Shown here: one piece after another, positions 20,223-30,241 of the stretch
How the letters are laid out: every line of letters starts with the position of its first letter
Numbering within the stretch: the stretch's first letter is position 1
Assembly: GCA_963556255.1 (NCBI GenBank)
Contig: OY744614.1
Location: 32,904,469 to 32,968,468, forward strand
Length of the DNA: 64,000 nucleotides
Direction of reading: 5' to 3'
DNA from: Allolobophora icterica
Taxonomy: Eukaryota; Annelida; Clitellata; Crassiclitellata; Lumbricidae
Translations under genes and position numbers: made by a program
The notes under the pieces: model-generated
Told to the model about the DNA's origin: nothing
The model's input: only the letters and a program-made list of their open reading frames with translations
The model's database searches: none

Positions 20223-20682
20223 TCGAGTAATGGTTTCTGTGTATTCAGGTGACTCTGCAGTGGTAATTCCCAATATCCGACATCGAGTAATGGTTTCTGT
20301 GTATTCAGGTGACTCTGCAGTGGTAATTCCCAATATCCAACGTTGAGTAATGGTTTCTGTGTATTCAGGTGACTCTGCAGTGGTAATTCCCAATATCCGA
20401 CATCGAGTAATGGTTTCTGTGTATTCAGGTGACTCTGCAGTGGTAATTCCCAATATCCGACATCGAGTAATGGTTTCTGTGTATTCAGGTGACTCTGCAG
20501 TGGTAATTCCCAATATCCGACATCGAGTAATGGTTTCTGTGTATTCAGGTGACTCTGCAGTGGTAATTCCCAATATCCGACATCGAGTAATGGTTTCTGT
20601 GTATTCAGGTGACTCTGCAGTGGTAATTCCCAATATCCGACATCGAGTAATGGTTTCTGTGTATTCAGGTGACTCTGCAGTG
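20223..20682. repeat. 60-bp tandem array, about 7.7 copies
   Basis: The unit is CGAGTAATGGTTTCTGTGTA, TTCAGGTGACTCTGCAGTGG, TAATTCCCAATATCCGACAT (60 nt). It lies just downstream of the ZF-A stop on the minus strand. One unit has the variant junction AACGTTGAG instead of GACATCGAG. ZF-C, D and E have only a single diverged unit at the equivalent place, ending in CAAATGTTGATTA. Confidence 0.97.
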
Positions 20683-20749
20683 AATGTTGATTACAGTGTC
20701 ATAGGTGTCAAATCAACCAGAAACTTTTGCATTAATCTGTCTCCGGTAC

Positions 20750-21751
20750 TCAATAAAAATAACTCAAAGGGTGCATTTCAAATAGTTCAAGAAAAGTATC
20801 TTTTCCAGGAGCATCAACGTAGTGATCAAAACAATGTTCCATAAATTCCTTTTCGATTTCAAACATTTCATCACACATTCCACAACCATAAGGTCTCGCA
20901 GTAAATTTGCTAAAATTAACACAAGCAATCGATCGATTATCGAAAAGTTGTTTTTCATCAGAAACTGGCTTAATACTCGACCGAGACGAAGAATCTCGCA
21001 TGCTGGTACATTCTGTTGATGACAACTCTTTCCCATCAAGACAGTTTTCATATTCAGCTAGTACAAGGAACCTCTTGCCTGATTGAGTCCTCTGGCACTG
21101 ACACTCTTTTGTGGAAACAACATTTTGACATGATACACATTTGTAAGAATTATCTCCACTGCATATTGTCATGTGCTTTTCGAGACTGCCATTGCATACA
21201 AATGACTTGAGACATACATTGCACTTAACTGGCTTTTCTTGAGTATGGGTGCTTGTGTGCCATTTCAAATGAATATTGTCTGCAAATGCCCTCTCACAAA
21301 CAATGCACAGATAAGGCTTTTCTCCAGTATGGGTTCTCTCATGGTAGTCCAGATGATCCTTCTGTGAAAATGATTTATGACATAAATGGCATATGTATGG
21401 TTTTTCACCAGTGTGGGTTCTTTCATGTAGTTTCAGATGACCTTTCTGTGAAAATGATCTATGACATAAATTGCATTTGTATGGTTTTTCCCCAGTGTGG
21501 GTTCTTCCATGTAGTTTCAGATGACCTTTCAGTGAAAATGATTTATGACATAAATTGCATTTGTATGGTCTTTCCCCAGAGTGGGTTATTCCATGTAGTT
21601 TCAGATGACCTTTCTGTGAAAATGATTTATGACATAAATTGCATTTGTATGGTTTTTCCCCCCTGTGGGTTCGTGTGTGATGGTCCAGTACACTCTTACA
21701 TACAAATGTTTTATGACATAAATGCAGCAAACAATACAGCTGCACAGACAT
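20750..21751 (-). CDS. ZF-A: truncated C2H2 zinc-finger protein
   Basis: The 333-codon frame has a degenerate first finger ([18 protein letters not shown], first cysteine lost). Five canonical fingers follow with [12 protein letters not shown] linkers, then a C2HC-type finger (CNVCLKSFVCNGSLEKH...C), then a family-specific tail ([36 protein letters not shown]) and a last C2H2 finger, [19 protein letters not shown]. Such arrays normally bind DNA in the nucleus, three bases per finger; the target is unknown. The sequence is nearly identical to the 3' end of ZF-B. The first ten residues (MSVQLYCLLH) come from unrelated DNA: the gene is cut at about 21720 by the 800-bp duplicated block. It is probably a 5'-truncated duplicate and may not be functional. 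Confidence 0.75.
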   Translation of the reverse strand: MSVQLYCLLHLCHKTFVCKSVLDHHTRTHRGEKPYKCNLCHKSFSQKGHLKLHGITHSGERPYKCNLCHKSFSLKGHLKLHGRTHTGEKPYKCNLCHRSFSQKGHLKLHERTHTGEKPYICHLCHKSFSQKDHLDYHERTHTGEKPYLCIVCERAFADNIHLKWHTSTHTQEKPVKCNVCLKSFVCNGSLEKHMTICSGDNSYKCVSCQNVVSTKECQCQRTQSGKRFLVLAEYENCLDGKELSSTECTSMRDSSSRSSIKPVSDEKQLFDNRSIACVNFSKFTARPYGCGMCDEMFEIEKEFMEHCFDHYVDAPGKDTFLELFEMHPLSYFY

Positions 21752-22520
21752 TATTACAGGGACGGTTTTAGCACTTTAACGACGAGATCGAGTGCACTAA
21801 AAACGACTGGGAAACCAATGCAAGAATAAACGCGTTGGTCGATGAAATTGGAGACAGGTGCTCAGCTGGTCCTGCCAGCATGCCCATAATTAGATTGGAC
21901 CTATAAGCGTCCAGTATAGAAATATGGGTCCTATATCATAGCCCAATTTGAGCATGCTCATATACATAGGCGTAGACTCTGGGGCAGCCGGTCATGTGTC
22001 CCCAATAATTGAGGAGGGGCAATGCCCCCCAAATCCAGAGAATTTCTTCAATGTCCTCTCGTAGATAGACCACGTTTGAGGAGGAAACAATGCTGGATTA
22101 GCGTTGAAAATATAGCTCAAACAATAGAAGCTGGATAATCGATGAAAATGGAGATCAAACTAGAAACTGGATTAGCGATGAAAATGGAGATCAAACTAGA
22201 AGCTGGATTAGCGATGAAAATGGAGATCAAACTAGAAGCTCGATTAGCAATGAAAATATAGCTCAAACTAAGCTTATAGAAGCTGGATTAGCGATGAAAA
22301 TATAGCTATCAGAGAACGAACAAAAGCAAATACAGAGGTAGACATCAAAGACCAAGACTTTGAACCTCAAGACCAAGACGTTTGGTCTCAAGACCAAGAC
22401 TTTTAAAAACGAACTCGAGTGCACTCAAGACCAAGACCTTGGTCTCGAGGACAACAAGACTGGTGCTAACCTCTCCTGTAACTGAGATGCTTGAGGAGCA
22501 TTTTAAAACTCGCTGGCGTT
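21720..22520. repeat. Segmental duplication copy 1 (partner 31153-31953)
   Basis: From ATGCAGCAAACAATACAGCT through TTTTAAAACTCGCTGGCGTT this block matches 31153-31953 base for base wherever I compared it, at a constant offset of 9433. It contains a one-ended MITE relic (CATAGGCGTAGACTCTGGGG), minisatellite units and a GGTCTTGG-type palindromic repeat. The near-identity implies very recent duplication or gene conversion. Confidence 0.9.
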
Positions 22521-23059
22521 GAAGCCAGGTGAAACAAGAATTAAGTCTTCGTGTTAAAGATATTTGGTAATTCCCAATATCCTATCCTCAGTCGAACCTC
22601 CACTGGCTTCAAAAGTGCTTTCATGCTTCTCTACTTAGTTGTCCCTTTAGTGCCAAAAGAACAGTGCCGAAAAAGCACAGAACTTGGCACATATACAAGA
22701 GACTACATGCCAAATTACAATTTAAATTGATGCTTTAATCATGTGTGGTATATAAAGGGCAAAGTCCACAACATAAATTATACACTTTTTTGTACAAACA
22801 AAATTTGTACAATGTTTAGCATATAATACACAACATGTAATGTTCATTTGTACAACATGTAGCAGAACCTTCTTAAAGCCACTTCCAAAACCAGACCGTG
22901 GCCTGATTAAATGGCATTATAGAGTTTAGACTAAATACACGAAGAACAACAATTTTTCATAGATGGATTATGTGTTATAATCCTGAACATTTCACTGGCT
23001 GGCTCTCAAACACTTCATCACTTCCTGATGTGAGATTACTGCAAGGTTGACATGCCCAG

Positions 23060-23065
23060 TTTATT
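23060..23065 (-). terminator. Conserved AATAAA poly(A) signal, ZF-B
   Basis: AATAAA on the coding strand within GCCCAGTTTATTACTGTAAC, in the same position relative to the array and gene as in ZF-A. The distance from the ZF-B stop is about 1.75 kb because the array is longer here. Confidence 0.5.
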
Positions 23066-23255
23066 ACTGTAACAACATCAAAGTGAAGAATTTTGTAGCG
23101 AACTTAGGAACACCAAATGGAGGATGGTTGTCAGAGGTATTCCGAAAAACTCTAAACCTACGGTAGATGAAAAGGTAATCCTGACTCCAAGATGTACAAG
23201 CACACAAAAAGCTAAACTGACTGTTACAGACATAACGTCGACTAAGAGCAGCAAC

Positions 23256-24748
23256 GTCGAGTAATGGTTTCTGTGTATTCAGGTGACTCTGCAGTGGTAA
23301 TTCCCAATATCCGACATCGAGTAATGGTTTCTGTGTATTCAGGTGACTCTGCAGTGGTAATTCCCAATATCCAACGTTGAGTAATGGTTTCTGTGTATTC
23401 AGGTGACTCTGCAGTGGTAATTCCCAATATCCGACATCGAGTAATGGTTTCTGTGTATTCAGGTGACTCTGCAGTGGTAATTCCCAATATCCAACGTTGA
23501 GTAATGGTTTCTGTGTATTCAGGTGACTCTGCAGTGGTAATTCCCAATATCCGACATCGAGTAATGGTTTCTGTGTATTCAGGTGACTCTGCAGTGGTAA
23601 TTCCCAATATCCAACGTTGAGTAATGGTTTCTGTGTATTCAGGTGACTCTGCAGTGGTAATTCCCAATATCCGACATCGAGTAATGGTTTCTGTGTATTC
23701 AGGTGACTCTGCAGTGGTAATTCCCAATATCCGACATCGAGTAATGGTTTATGTGTATTCAGGTGACTCTGCAGTGGTAATTCCCAATATCCGACATCGA
23801 GTAATGGTTTCTGTGTATTCAGGTGACTCTGCAGTGGTAATTCCCAATATCAGACATCGAGTAATGGTTTCTGTGTATTCAGGTGACTCTGCAGTGGTAA
23901 TTCCCAATATCCGACATCGAGTAATGGTTTCTGTGTATTCAGGTGACTCTGCAGTGGTAATTCCCAATATCCAACATCGAGTAATGGTTTCTGTGTATTC
24001 AGGTGACTCTGCAGTGGTAATTCCCAATATCCAACATCGAGAAATGGTTTCTGTGTATTCAGGTGACTCTGCAGTGGTAATTCCCAATATCCAACATCGA
24101 GTAATGGTTTCTGTGTATTCAGGTGACTCTGCAGTGGTAATTCCCAATATCCAACGTCGAGTAATGGTTTCTGTGTATTCAGGTGACTCTGCAGTGGTAA
24201 TTCCCAATATCCGACATCGAGTAATGGTTTCTGTGTATTCAGGTGACTCTGCAGTGGTAATTCCCAATATCCAACATCGAGTAATAGTTTCTGTGTATTC
24301 AGATGACTCTGCAGCGGTAATTCCCAATATCCAACGTTGAGTAATGGTTTCTGTGTATTCAGGTGACTCTGCAGTGGTAATTCCCAATATCCGACGTCGA
24401 GTAATGGTTTCTGTGTATTCAGGTGACTCTGCAGTGGTAATTCCCAATATCCGACATCGAGTAATGGTTTCTGTGTATTCAGGTGACTCTGCAGTGGTAA
24501 TGTGAATCTAATATCCCAATATCCGACATCGAGTACTGGTTTCTGTGTATTCAGGTGACTCTGCAGTGGTAATTCCCAATATCCAACATCGAGTAATGGT
24601 TTCTGTGTATTCAGGTGACTCTGCAGTGGTAATTCCCAATATCCGACATCGAGTAATGGTTTCTGTGTATTCAGGTGACTCTGCAGTGGTAATTCCCAAT
24701 ATCCGACATCGAGTAATGGTTTCTGTGTATTCAGGTGACTCTGCAGTG
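23256..24748. repeat. 60-bp tandem array, about 24.7 copies, with dimeric substructure
   Basis: Same unit as at 20223-20682. In the left third, units with GACATCGAG and AACGTTGAG junctions alternate, giving a 120-bp higher-order repeat of at least three cycles. Near 24500 one unit has a 12-nt insertion (GTGAATCTAATA), making it 72 nt and keeping the triplet phase. Both strands are open because 60 is divisible by three. Confidence 0.97.
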
Positions 24749-24815
24749 AATGTTGATTACAGTGTCATAGGTGTCAAATCAACCAGAAACTTTTGCATTA
24801 ATCTGTCTCCGGTAC

Positions 24816-27146
24816 TCAATAAAAATAACTCAAAGGGTGCATTTCAAATAGTTCAAGAAAAGTATCTTTTCCAGGAGCATCAACGTAGTGATCAAAACAA
24901 TGTTCCATAAATTCCTTTTCGATTTCAAACATTTCATCACACATTCCACAACCATAAGGTCTCGCAGTAAATTTGCTAAAATTAACACAAGCAATCGATC
25001 GATTATCGAAAAGTTGTTTTTCATCAGAAACTGGCTTAATACTCGACCGAGACGAAGAATCTCGCATGCTGGTACATTCTGTTGATGACAACTCTTTCCC
25101 ATCAAGACAGTTTTCATATTCAGCTAGTACAAGGAACCTCTTGCCTGGTTGAGTCCTCTGGCACTGACACTCTTTTGTGGAAACAACATTTTGACATGAT
25201 ACACATTTGTAAGAATTATCTCCACTGCATATTGTCATGTGCTTTTCGAGACTGCCATTGCATACAAATGACTTGAGACATACATTGCACTTAAATGGCT
25301 TTTCTTGAGTATGGGTGCTTGTGTGCCATTTCAAATGAATATTGTCTGCAAATGCCCTCTCACAAACAATGCACAGATAAGGCTTTTCTCCAGTATGGGT
25401 TCTCTCATGGTAGTCCAGATGACCCTTCCGTGAAAATGATTTATGACATAAATGGCATATGTATGGTTTTTCACCAGTGTGGGTTCTTTCATGTAGTTTC
25501 AGATGACCTTTCTGTGAAAATGATCTATGACATAAATTGCATTTGTATGGTTTTTCCCCAGTGTGGGTTATTCCATGTAGTTTCAGATGACCTTTCAGTG
25601 AAAATGATTTATGACATAAATTGCATTTGTATGGTTTTTCCCCCGTGTGGGTTCTTATGTGATGGTTCAGAACAAACTTATACGCAAATGTTTTATGGCA
25701 TAAATTGCATTTGTATGGTTTTTCTCTAGTGTGGGTTCTTCCATGTAGGTCAAGATGATCCTTCCGTGAAAATGATTTATGACATAAATTGCATATGTAT
25801 GGTTTTTCCCCAGTGTGGGTTATTCCATGTAGTTTCAGATGACCTTTCTGTGAAAATGATCTATGACATAAATTGCATTTGTATGGTTTTTCCCCCGTGT
25901 GGGTTCTTATGTGATGGTTCAGAACAAACTTATACGCAAATGTTTTATGGCATAAATTGCATTTGTATGGTTTTTCTCTTGTGTGGGTTCTTCCATGTAG
26001 GTCAAGATAATCCTTCCGTGAAAATGATTTATGACATAAATTGCATATGTATGGTTTTTCACCAGTGTGGGTTATTCCATGTAGTTTCAGATGACCTTTC
26101 TGTGAAAATGATTTATGACATAAATTGCATTTGTATGGTTTTTCCCCCCTGTGGGTTCTTATGTGATGGTTCAGAACAAACTTATACGCAAATGTTTTAT
26201 GACATAAATTGCATTTGTATGGTTTTTCCCCAGTGTGGGTTCTTCCATGTCGATTTAGAGAACTCTTCTGTGAAAATGATTTATGACATAAATTGCATTT
26301 GTATGGTTTTTCCTCAGTGTGGGTTCTTCCATGTATATTTAGAAAACTCTTCTCTAAAAAATATTTATGACATAAATTGCATTTGTATGGTTTTTCCCCA
26401 GTGTGGGTTCTTCCATGTTTGTCTAGATTACTCGTGCATGAAAATGACTTATTACATACATTACATTTGTATGGTTTTTCACCAGTGTGGGTTCTTCCAT
26501 GTATGTTTAGATGACCCTTTTGTGAAAATGATTTATGACATAAATTGCATTTGTATGGTTTTTCACCAGTGTGGGTTCTTCCATGTATGTTTAGATGACC
26601 CTTTTGTGAAAATGATTTATGACATAAATTGCATTTGTATGGTTTTTCCCCAGTGTGGGTTCTTCCATGTTTGTCTAGATTACTCGTGCGTGAAAATGAC
26701 TTATTACATACATTACATTTGTATGGTTTTTCACCAGTGTGGGTTCTTCCATGTACGTTCAGATGACTCTTTTGTGAAAATGATTTATGACATAAATTGC
26801 ATTTGTATGGTGTTTCCCCAGTGTGTGTTCTTCTATGTTGTTCTAGATGATCCTCCTGCGAAAATGATTTATGACATAAATTGCATTTGTATGGTTTTTC
26901 CCGAGTGTCGGTTCGTCTTTGTTTGTCTAGATGATCCTCCTGCGAAAATGATTTATGACATAAATTGTATCGTTTTTCTCCAGTGTGGCTTCTTGTATGG
27001 CAGTCAAGGTCACATTTACGTGCAAATGTTTTGTGGCATAAATTGCACTTGTAAGGATTTTTTTCTCCAGAGTGCATTCTTGTATGGCGTTTCAATTGAT
27101 CAATGTCTGCAAATTCTTTCCCACATAAGTCACATTTGTACTTGTT
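24816..27146 (-). CDS. ZF-B: long C2H2 zinc-finger array protein
   Basis: The frame is open from 27146 (after an in-frame TAA at 27149-27147) to 24816. It begins [20 protein letters not shown] and carries about 22 further C2H2 or near-C2H2 fingers with TGEKPYKC linkers, then the family tail ending [15 protein letters not shown]. Finger 2 after the first is degenerate ([19 protein letters not shown]). Three-finger modules (AYKFVLNHH, QKGHLKLHG, RKDYLDLHG types) are tandemly repeated near residues 310-560, showing internal expansion. No ATG precedes the first fingers in this frame, so the start is either in an upstream exon, with the TAA removed by splicing at AAAACAAG, or at an internal ATG. 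Likely a nuclear DNA-binding protein; the target is unknown. Confidence 0.85.
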   Translation of the reverse strand, partial: NKYKCDLCGKEFADIDQLKRHTRMHSGEKNPYKCNLCHKTFARKCDLDCHTRSHTGEKRYNLCHKSFSQEDHLDKQRRTDTREKPYKCNLCHKSFSQEDHLEQHRRTHTGETPYKCNLCHKSFSQKSHLNVHGRTHTGEKPYKCNVCNKSFSRTSNLDKHGRTHTGEKPYKCNLCHKSFSQKGHLNIHGRTHTGEKPYKCNLCHKSFSQKGHLNIHGRTHTGEKPYKCNVCNKSFSCTSNLDKHGRTHTGEKPYKCNLCHKYFLEKSFLNIHGRTHTEEKPYKCNLCHKSFSQKSSLNRHGRTHTGEKPYKCNLCHKTFAYKFVLNHHIRTHRGEKPYKCNLCHKSFSQKGHLKLHGITHTGEKPYICNLCHKSFSRKDYLDLHGRTHTREKPYKCNLCHKTFAYKFVLNHHIRTHTGEKPYKCNLCHRSFSQKGHLKLHGITHTGEKPYICNLCHKSFSRKDHLDLHGRTHTREKPYKCNLCHKTFAYKFVLNHHIRTHTGEKPYKCNLCHKSFSLKGHLKLHGITHTGEKPYKCNLCHRSFSQKGHLKLHERTHTGEKPYICHLCHKSFSRKGHLDYHERTHTGEKPYLCIVCERAFADNIHLKWHTSTHTQEKPFKCNVCLKSFVCNGSLEKHMTICSGDNSYKCVSCQNVVSTKECQCQRTQPGKRFLVLAEYENCLDGKELSSTECTSMRDSSSRSSIKPVSDEKQLFDNRSIACVNFSKFTARPYGCGMCDEMFEIEKEFMEHCFDHYVDAPGKDTFLELFEMHPLSYFY

Positions 27147-27149
27147 TTA

Positions 27150-27480
27150 CACAATATGGGTGGGTTCCCGTGTGAGTTTGCGATCATAATTCTGGAAATG
27201 GGTTCTCACATAAATTGCAATCTGATGGATTTTCTCTGCTCTTGGTTCTTGTATGTGCGTTCAGATAACAGTTTTGTGCAGATGTTTTGTGACATGCTTT
27301 GCACTTATTCTTAAATGGGAACTGAAACTTGTCTGTGCAAAAGTCTTGATACAAAATTCTCATTCACTGTATTTCCATACTATGATTCGTTGCAGGAATA
27401 TTTTTCATATTCTATAATCAGACCTTCTGTGATCTTGAGATCTTATAACGTTCAGATTGTATCTCAGAGGAAGAATGAGA
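27150..27480 (-). other. Degenerate 5' coding-like region of ZF-B
   Basis: In the minus strand KCKACHKTSAQNCYLNAHTR and then CNLCENPFPEL can be read before a stop and a frameshift. Equivalent segments are in ZF-C (35040-35300), ZF-D (41060-41365) and ZF-E (48080-48320). The reading frame is best kept in ZF-D. This looks like decayed N-terminal finger sequence. Confidence 0.45.
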
Positions 27481-27589
27481 CCTAGTCAAATGAACCCTTT
27501 CATTAGACGAAGACATTCAGTAATCGATCATGTAAAAGTTAACGGTTGATATGAATGCGTCCTTCCTTCCAGCTTCTTTGTTACCATAC

Positions 27590-27980
27590 TAGTTCATAGA
27601 AGCCAGGCAACAAGTACCTCGCTGTAACCAACAGTTGTCCGAAATGGCTTGACTACAAGATGACACATGTAGCACAATTGTGTGCTGACGGGGATTGGCT
27701 TTTATCTCTGGCAGTCATAGATGAAAACTTCCAAAAATTGTCCAACATTGTGCAAACGCTTTCGATGAATCGAAGACTAACTCTGGAATCACAGACTTTG
27801 AGGCAGAACACATGCACAGCTTTAGCAAACTCTGGAAATAAAGAAATTCCATACTTTGAAATTGAACCAAGATCATATATAGCCATCAACAGGTTCCCCT
27901 GATACAGTTACTGTGAGAGCAAGTCTTGCACTCACAACTGCTCAGAGACATCGACTGATGCTTGGTCAGTAGATAGTGGC
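27590..27980. repeat. Conserved 5' flank of the ZF unit (B copy)
   Basis: A block containing AAATTGTCCAACA(T/C)TGT(G/A)CA, CTGGAATCACAGACTTTGAG and TTGAACCAAGATCATATA is shared with ZF-C (35480-35760), ZF-D (41500-41830, partly deleted) and ZF-E (48530-48870). It marks the 5' side of each duplicated unit and may hold a promoter or untranslated exon. Confidence 0.6.
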
Positions 27981-28630
27981 ACTTAATAAATACATAAAAA
28001 TAATAATGACTGTGGGTTGTTTTGGTGCGCCATCAGTTGATGCCTTATGCGGTTGACACTGGCACCACAGAAATTGCTAATTAGTAATAATAAAGTCCCT
28101 GGTTGTTATGCCTGAAGTGAATATTGCATTTGGTAGCAGAGCTCTGTCCATGAATGGGTCAAGGTTCTGAAAACCACATGACCACAGTTTGCTACACTGT
28201 TGTTTTTTCTAGCATATGTTCTAGACTTGTGGCCATACGGTCGCTATATACCTAGGTTTTGTTCAAGCACACTTATCCTGTTTAGGTTTCCTCTGTCGTG
28301 TGTAGTACACAATCGTCCCGGACATAATCATCTTGATCTTGCATCTATAGGACATAATCTCCCCAGACAAAAACCACCCTCTGCAATTTTAGCCTATTTT
28401 TCTGCATTGCTAATTGTGTCTTTGGGTTAATCGTACCACAACAAGCAACGCTAAATGCTATTATTTTAGACGTCTAGGCATATTTGTTTATTTGGGTCTA
28501 TATAGCTGCTACCATAAGGAAACTACAACTTTAGCCTATAATGTTTTGATATTCATTATTTGATGTAACACAGACAATTGATTCATCGAATGAATTGTGC
28601 ATGCATACAATCATTGACCATCACTTTATC

Positions 28631-28862
28631 CAGTGCTTTTTTCTGGAAAAAAGGTTCTGGAATGGAATAATTATGGGCGGGCTAAAATCCCGAGAAAAAC
28701 GAGATTTGGGGTTGGGGGGTCTCAATAAACACTGAAAACAGTTCAAAACACTGAAATAAAATAAAATAACTACATTATTGTTTTTATTATTAAAATAAAT
28801 AAATTATTTTTAGTACCTGAAAAAAGGTGCTGGTACGCCGTTCCGGCTGAAAAAAAGCACTG
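28631..28862. mobile_element. hAT-type MITE with CAGTGCTTTTTTC ends
   Basis: The element begins CAGTGCTTTTTTCTGG and ends GCTGAAAAAAAGCACTG. It is flanked by the perfect 8-bp duplication ACTTTATC (28623-28630 and 28863-28870). The paralogous position beside ZF-E (around 49530, CTTCACTTTATATTC) lacks it, giving an empty site. Confidence 0.88.
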
Positions 28863-29154
28863 ACTTTATCTATTATTCAAGTGAATAAACTGAGTTATTT
28901 ATTTATTTATTTATTATGAACATTTTAACGTGTGCCAAGTCACACAGAAATGCGAATCTGTGGTAATTACTATATATTATTATTTATTAAGTTGTTCTTA
29001 TTATTATATATAATATGTCATAATATCAATTAAATACACTGAGTAATTGTAGAACTTTATTATTTATTAATATTATCATAATTTCATGTGAGTACACTAA
29101 GTTTATTACATATAACTCAGTTTATTCACTTGAATAATAGATACATTACATTGT

Positions 29155-29164
29155 GCTAACACTG

Positions 29165-29196
<32 letters not shown>

Positions 29197-29545
29197 GTAT
29201 GTGTATGTATATATATACTGGGCTGTACCAAATCTTTCAGCTTGCTGTGTACATAATTCGCTGTTACTTGGAACTGACATCTTGATATAGTTTAAAATTT
29301 ATTTTGCCAGTTAAGTTACCTGGAACTGACATCTTGATATAGTTTAAAATTTATTTTACTAGTTAAGTTTAGTATAAGCATTGATGCTTCATGTACTCGA
29401 CATCCGTTCTGCCAGTGAATTCGGGGTGCCCCATCTAGCGGGACTCCTCCCTTAGGGGCATCCCATTATATACACCAATGTTGAAAAATCTGCCTGTCAA
29501 ATGCATTGTTCGTGTATTTTAATAAATCGGATTGATGATTGATGA
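29155..29545. repeat. AT dinucleotide run, 52-bp direct duplication and GATT tail
   Basis: A TA/TATG run (29165-29215) precedes two copies of a 52-bp segment (CTGGAACTGACATCTTGATA then TAGTTTAAAATTTATTTT), 29262-29365. The block ends with AATAAATCGGATTGATGATT repeats (29520-29550), which suggests the 3' tail of a retroelement. The ZF-E unit lacks this segment. Confidence 0.6.
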
Positions 29546-29579
29546 TTGATGATTTATTAGCCATTATAGTGAATTATGG

Positions 29580-30050
29580 AAATATCGATCCTAAATTGCC
29601 TAATTAGGCAGTTCAATTAGGCCGTGGCCCGTGGGTGCGTACAGAATCCCCGAAACCCGAATCCCTGAAACGAATTTCGGTCGGATCCCCAAAATCGACA
29701 CTTACAAGCCTAATTAGGATGCACATACGGGGCCTCCTGAGATACATAAAGGCCACGCTAGGTCTACGCCGCCATGTATCAGAGTTCAAAGTTTTCGGGA
29801 TTTCGACCGCTTTCTATGAAACTGTTTTCAGCGATTACGGGGATTCGGGTTTAGGGGATTCTGGACGACCCCTTAGGGGATTATGTCCTAGCTGGGGGGA
29901 TTAAGTCCGGGGTAGATTATGTCCGTCTACCGCCTTTGTCTCGTCGGTCTGCCCGTTGTTTAAATTTAAACGCGAATGCCTACGTCTGCGAATTTCCCCA
30001 GGAGTTACATCTACTGACGCCAAGTGTTGCAGTGCAGCATAATAATGGCG
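29580..30050. other. 5' side of the ZF-B unit, shared with ZF-C and ZF-E units
   Basis: CCTAATTAGGCAGTTCAATT and GTTTAAATTTAAACGCGAAT-type blocks recur near 51010-51130 and 36200-36260. No coding exon was recognised; the 89-codon open frame at 29635 has no domain. Confidence 0.45.
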
Positions 30051-30051
30051 C

Positions 30052-30241
30052 CAGGGGCGTAACTTTGGTCTAAAAGTGGGGGGTTACCAATTTCTTACAA
30101 ACACGAGCAAGGCTGAGACTGCGATCTCTGGGCAGGCACAATAATAGTGATTGGCATTGTTCAAAAGTGGTGGTGCGGTACCCCCCAGTCCAAAAATTGG
30201 AGGTACGGGTCCCCTCGTACCCCGCACAAATTACGTCTAAG
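30052..30241. mobile_element. hAT-type MITE, relative of the 16.4-kb copy
   Basis: The element begins CAGGGGCGTAACTTTGG and ends AAATTACGTCTAAG. It is flanked by the 8-bp duplication AATGGCGC (30044-30051 and 30242-30249). The paralogous ZF-C unit has an uninterrupted version (ATAGTGGCGCTGTAAAAAGT near 36283), which is an empty site. Confidence 0.85.

Noticed and set aside
20208..20844. Open frames on both strands of the 60-bp array
   Set aside because: A 60-nt period without stops is open indefinitely by construction, and nothing supports translation.
20223..24748. CRISPR-like appearance of regularly spaced direct repeats
   Set aside because: Units are contiguous 60-bp tandem copies without unique spacers, in an animal genome.
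25295..27175. Long plus-strand open frames across ZF arrays (repeating [12 protein letters not shown]...CGFFHV), also at 33536-34381, 39402-41048 and 47046-48023
   Set aside because: They are the antisense of the TGEKPYKC linker and CNLCHKSF repeats. Openness on the reverse strand follows from codon use in tandem fingers.
27653..27902. Paired open frames in the ZF 5' flank as a separate small gene
   Set aside because: The block is conserved among units because of duplication, but the frames are broken in the ZF-C, D and E copies.
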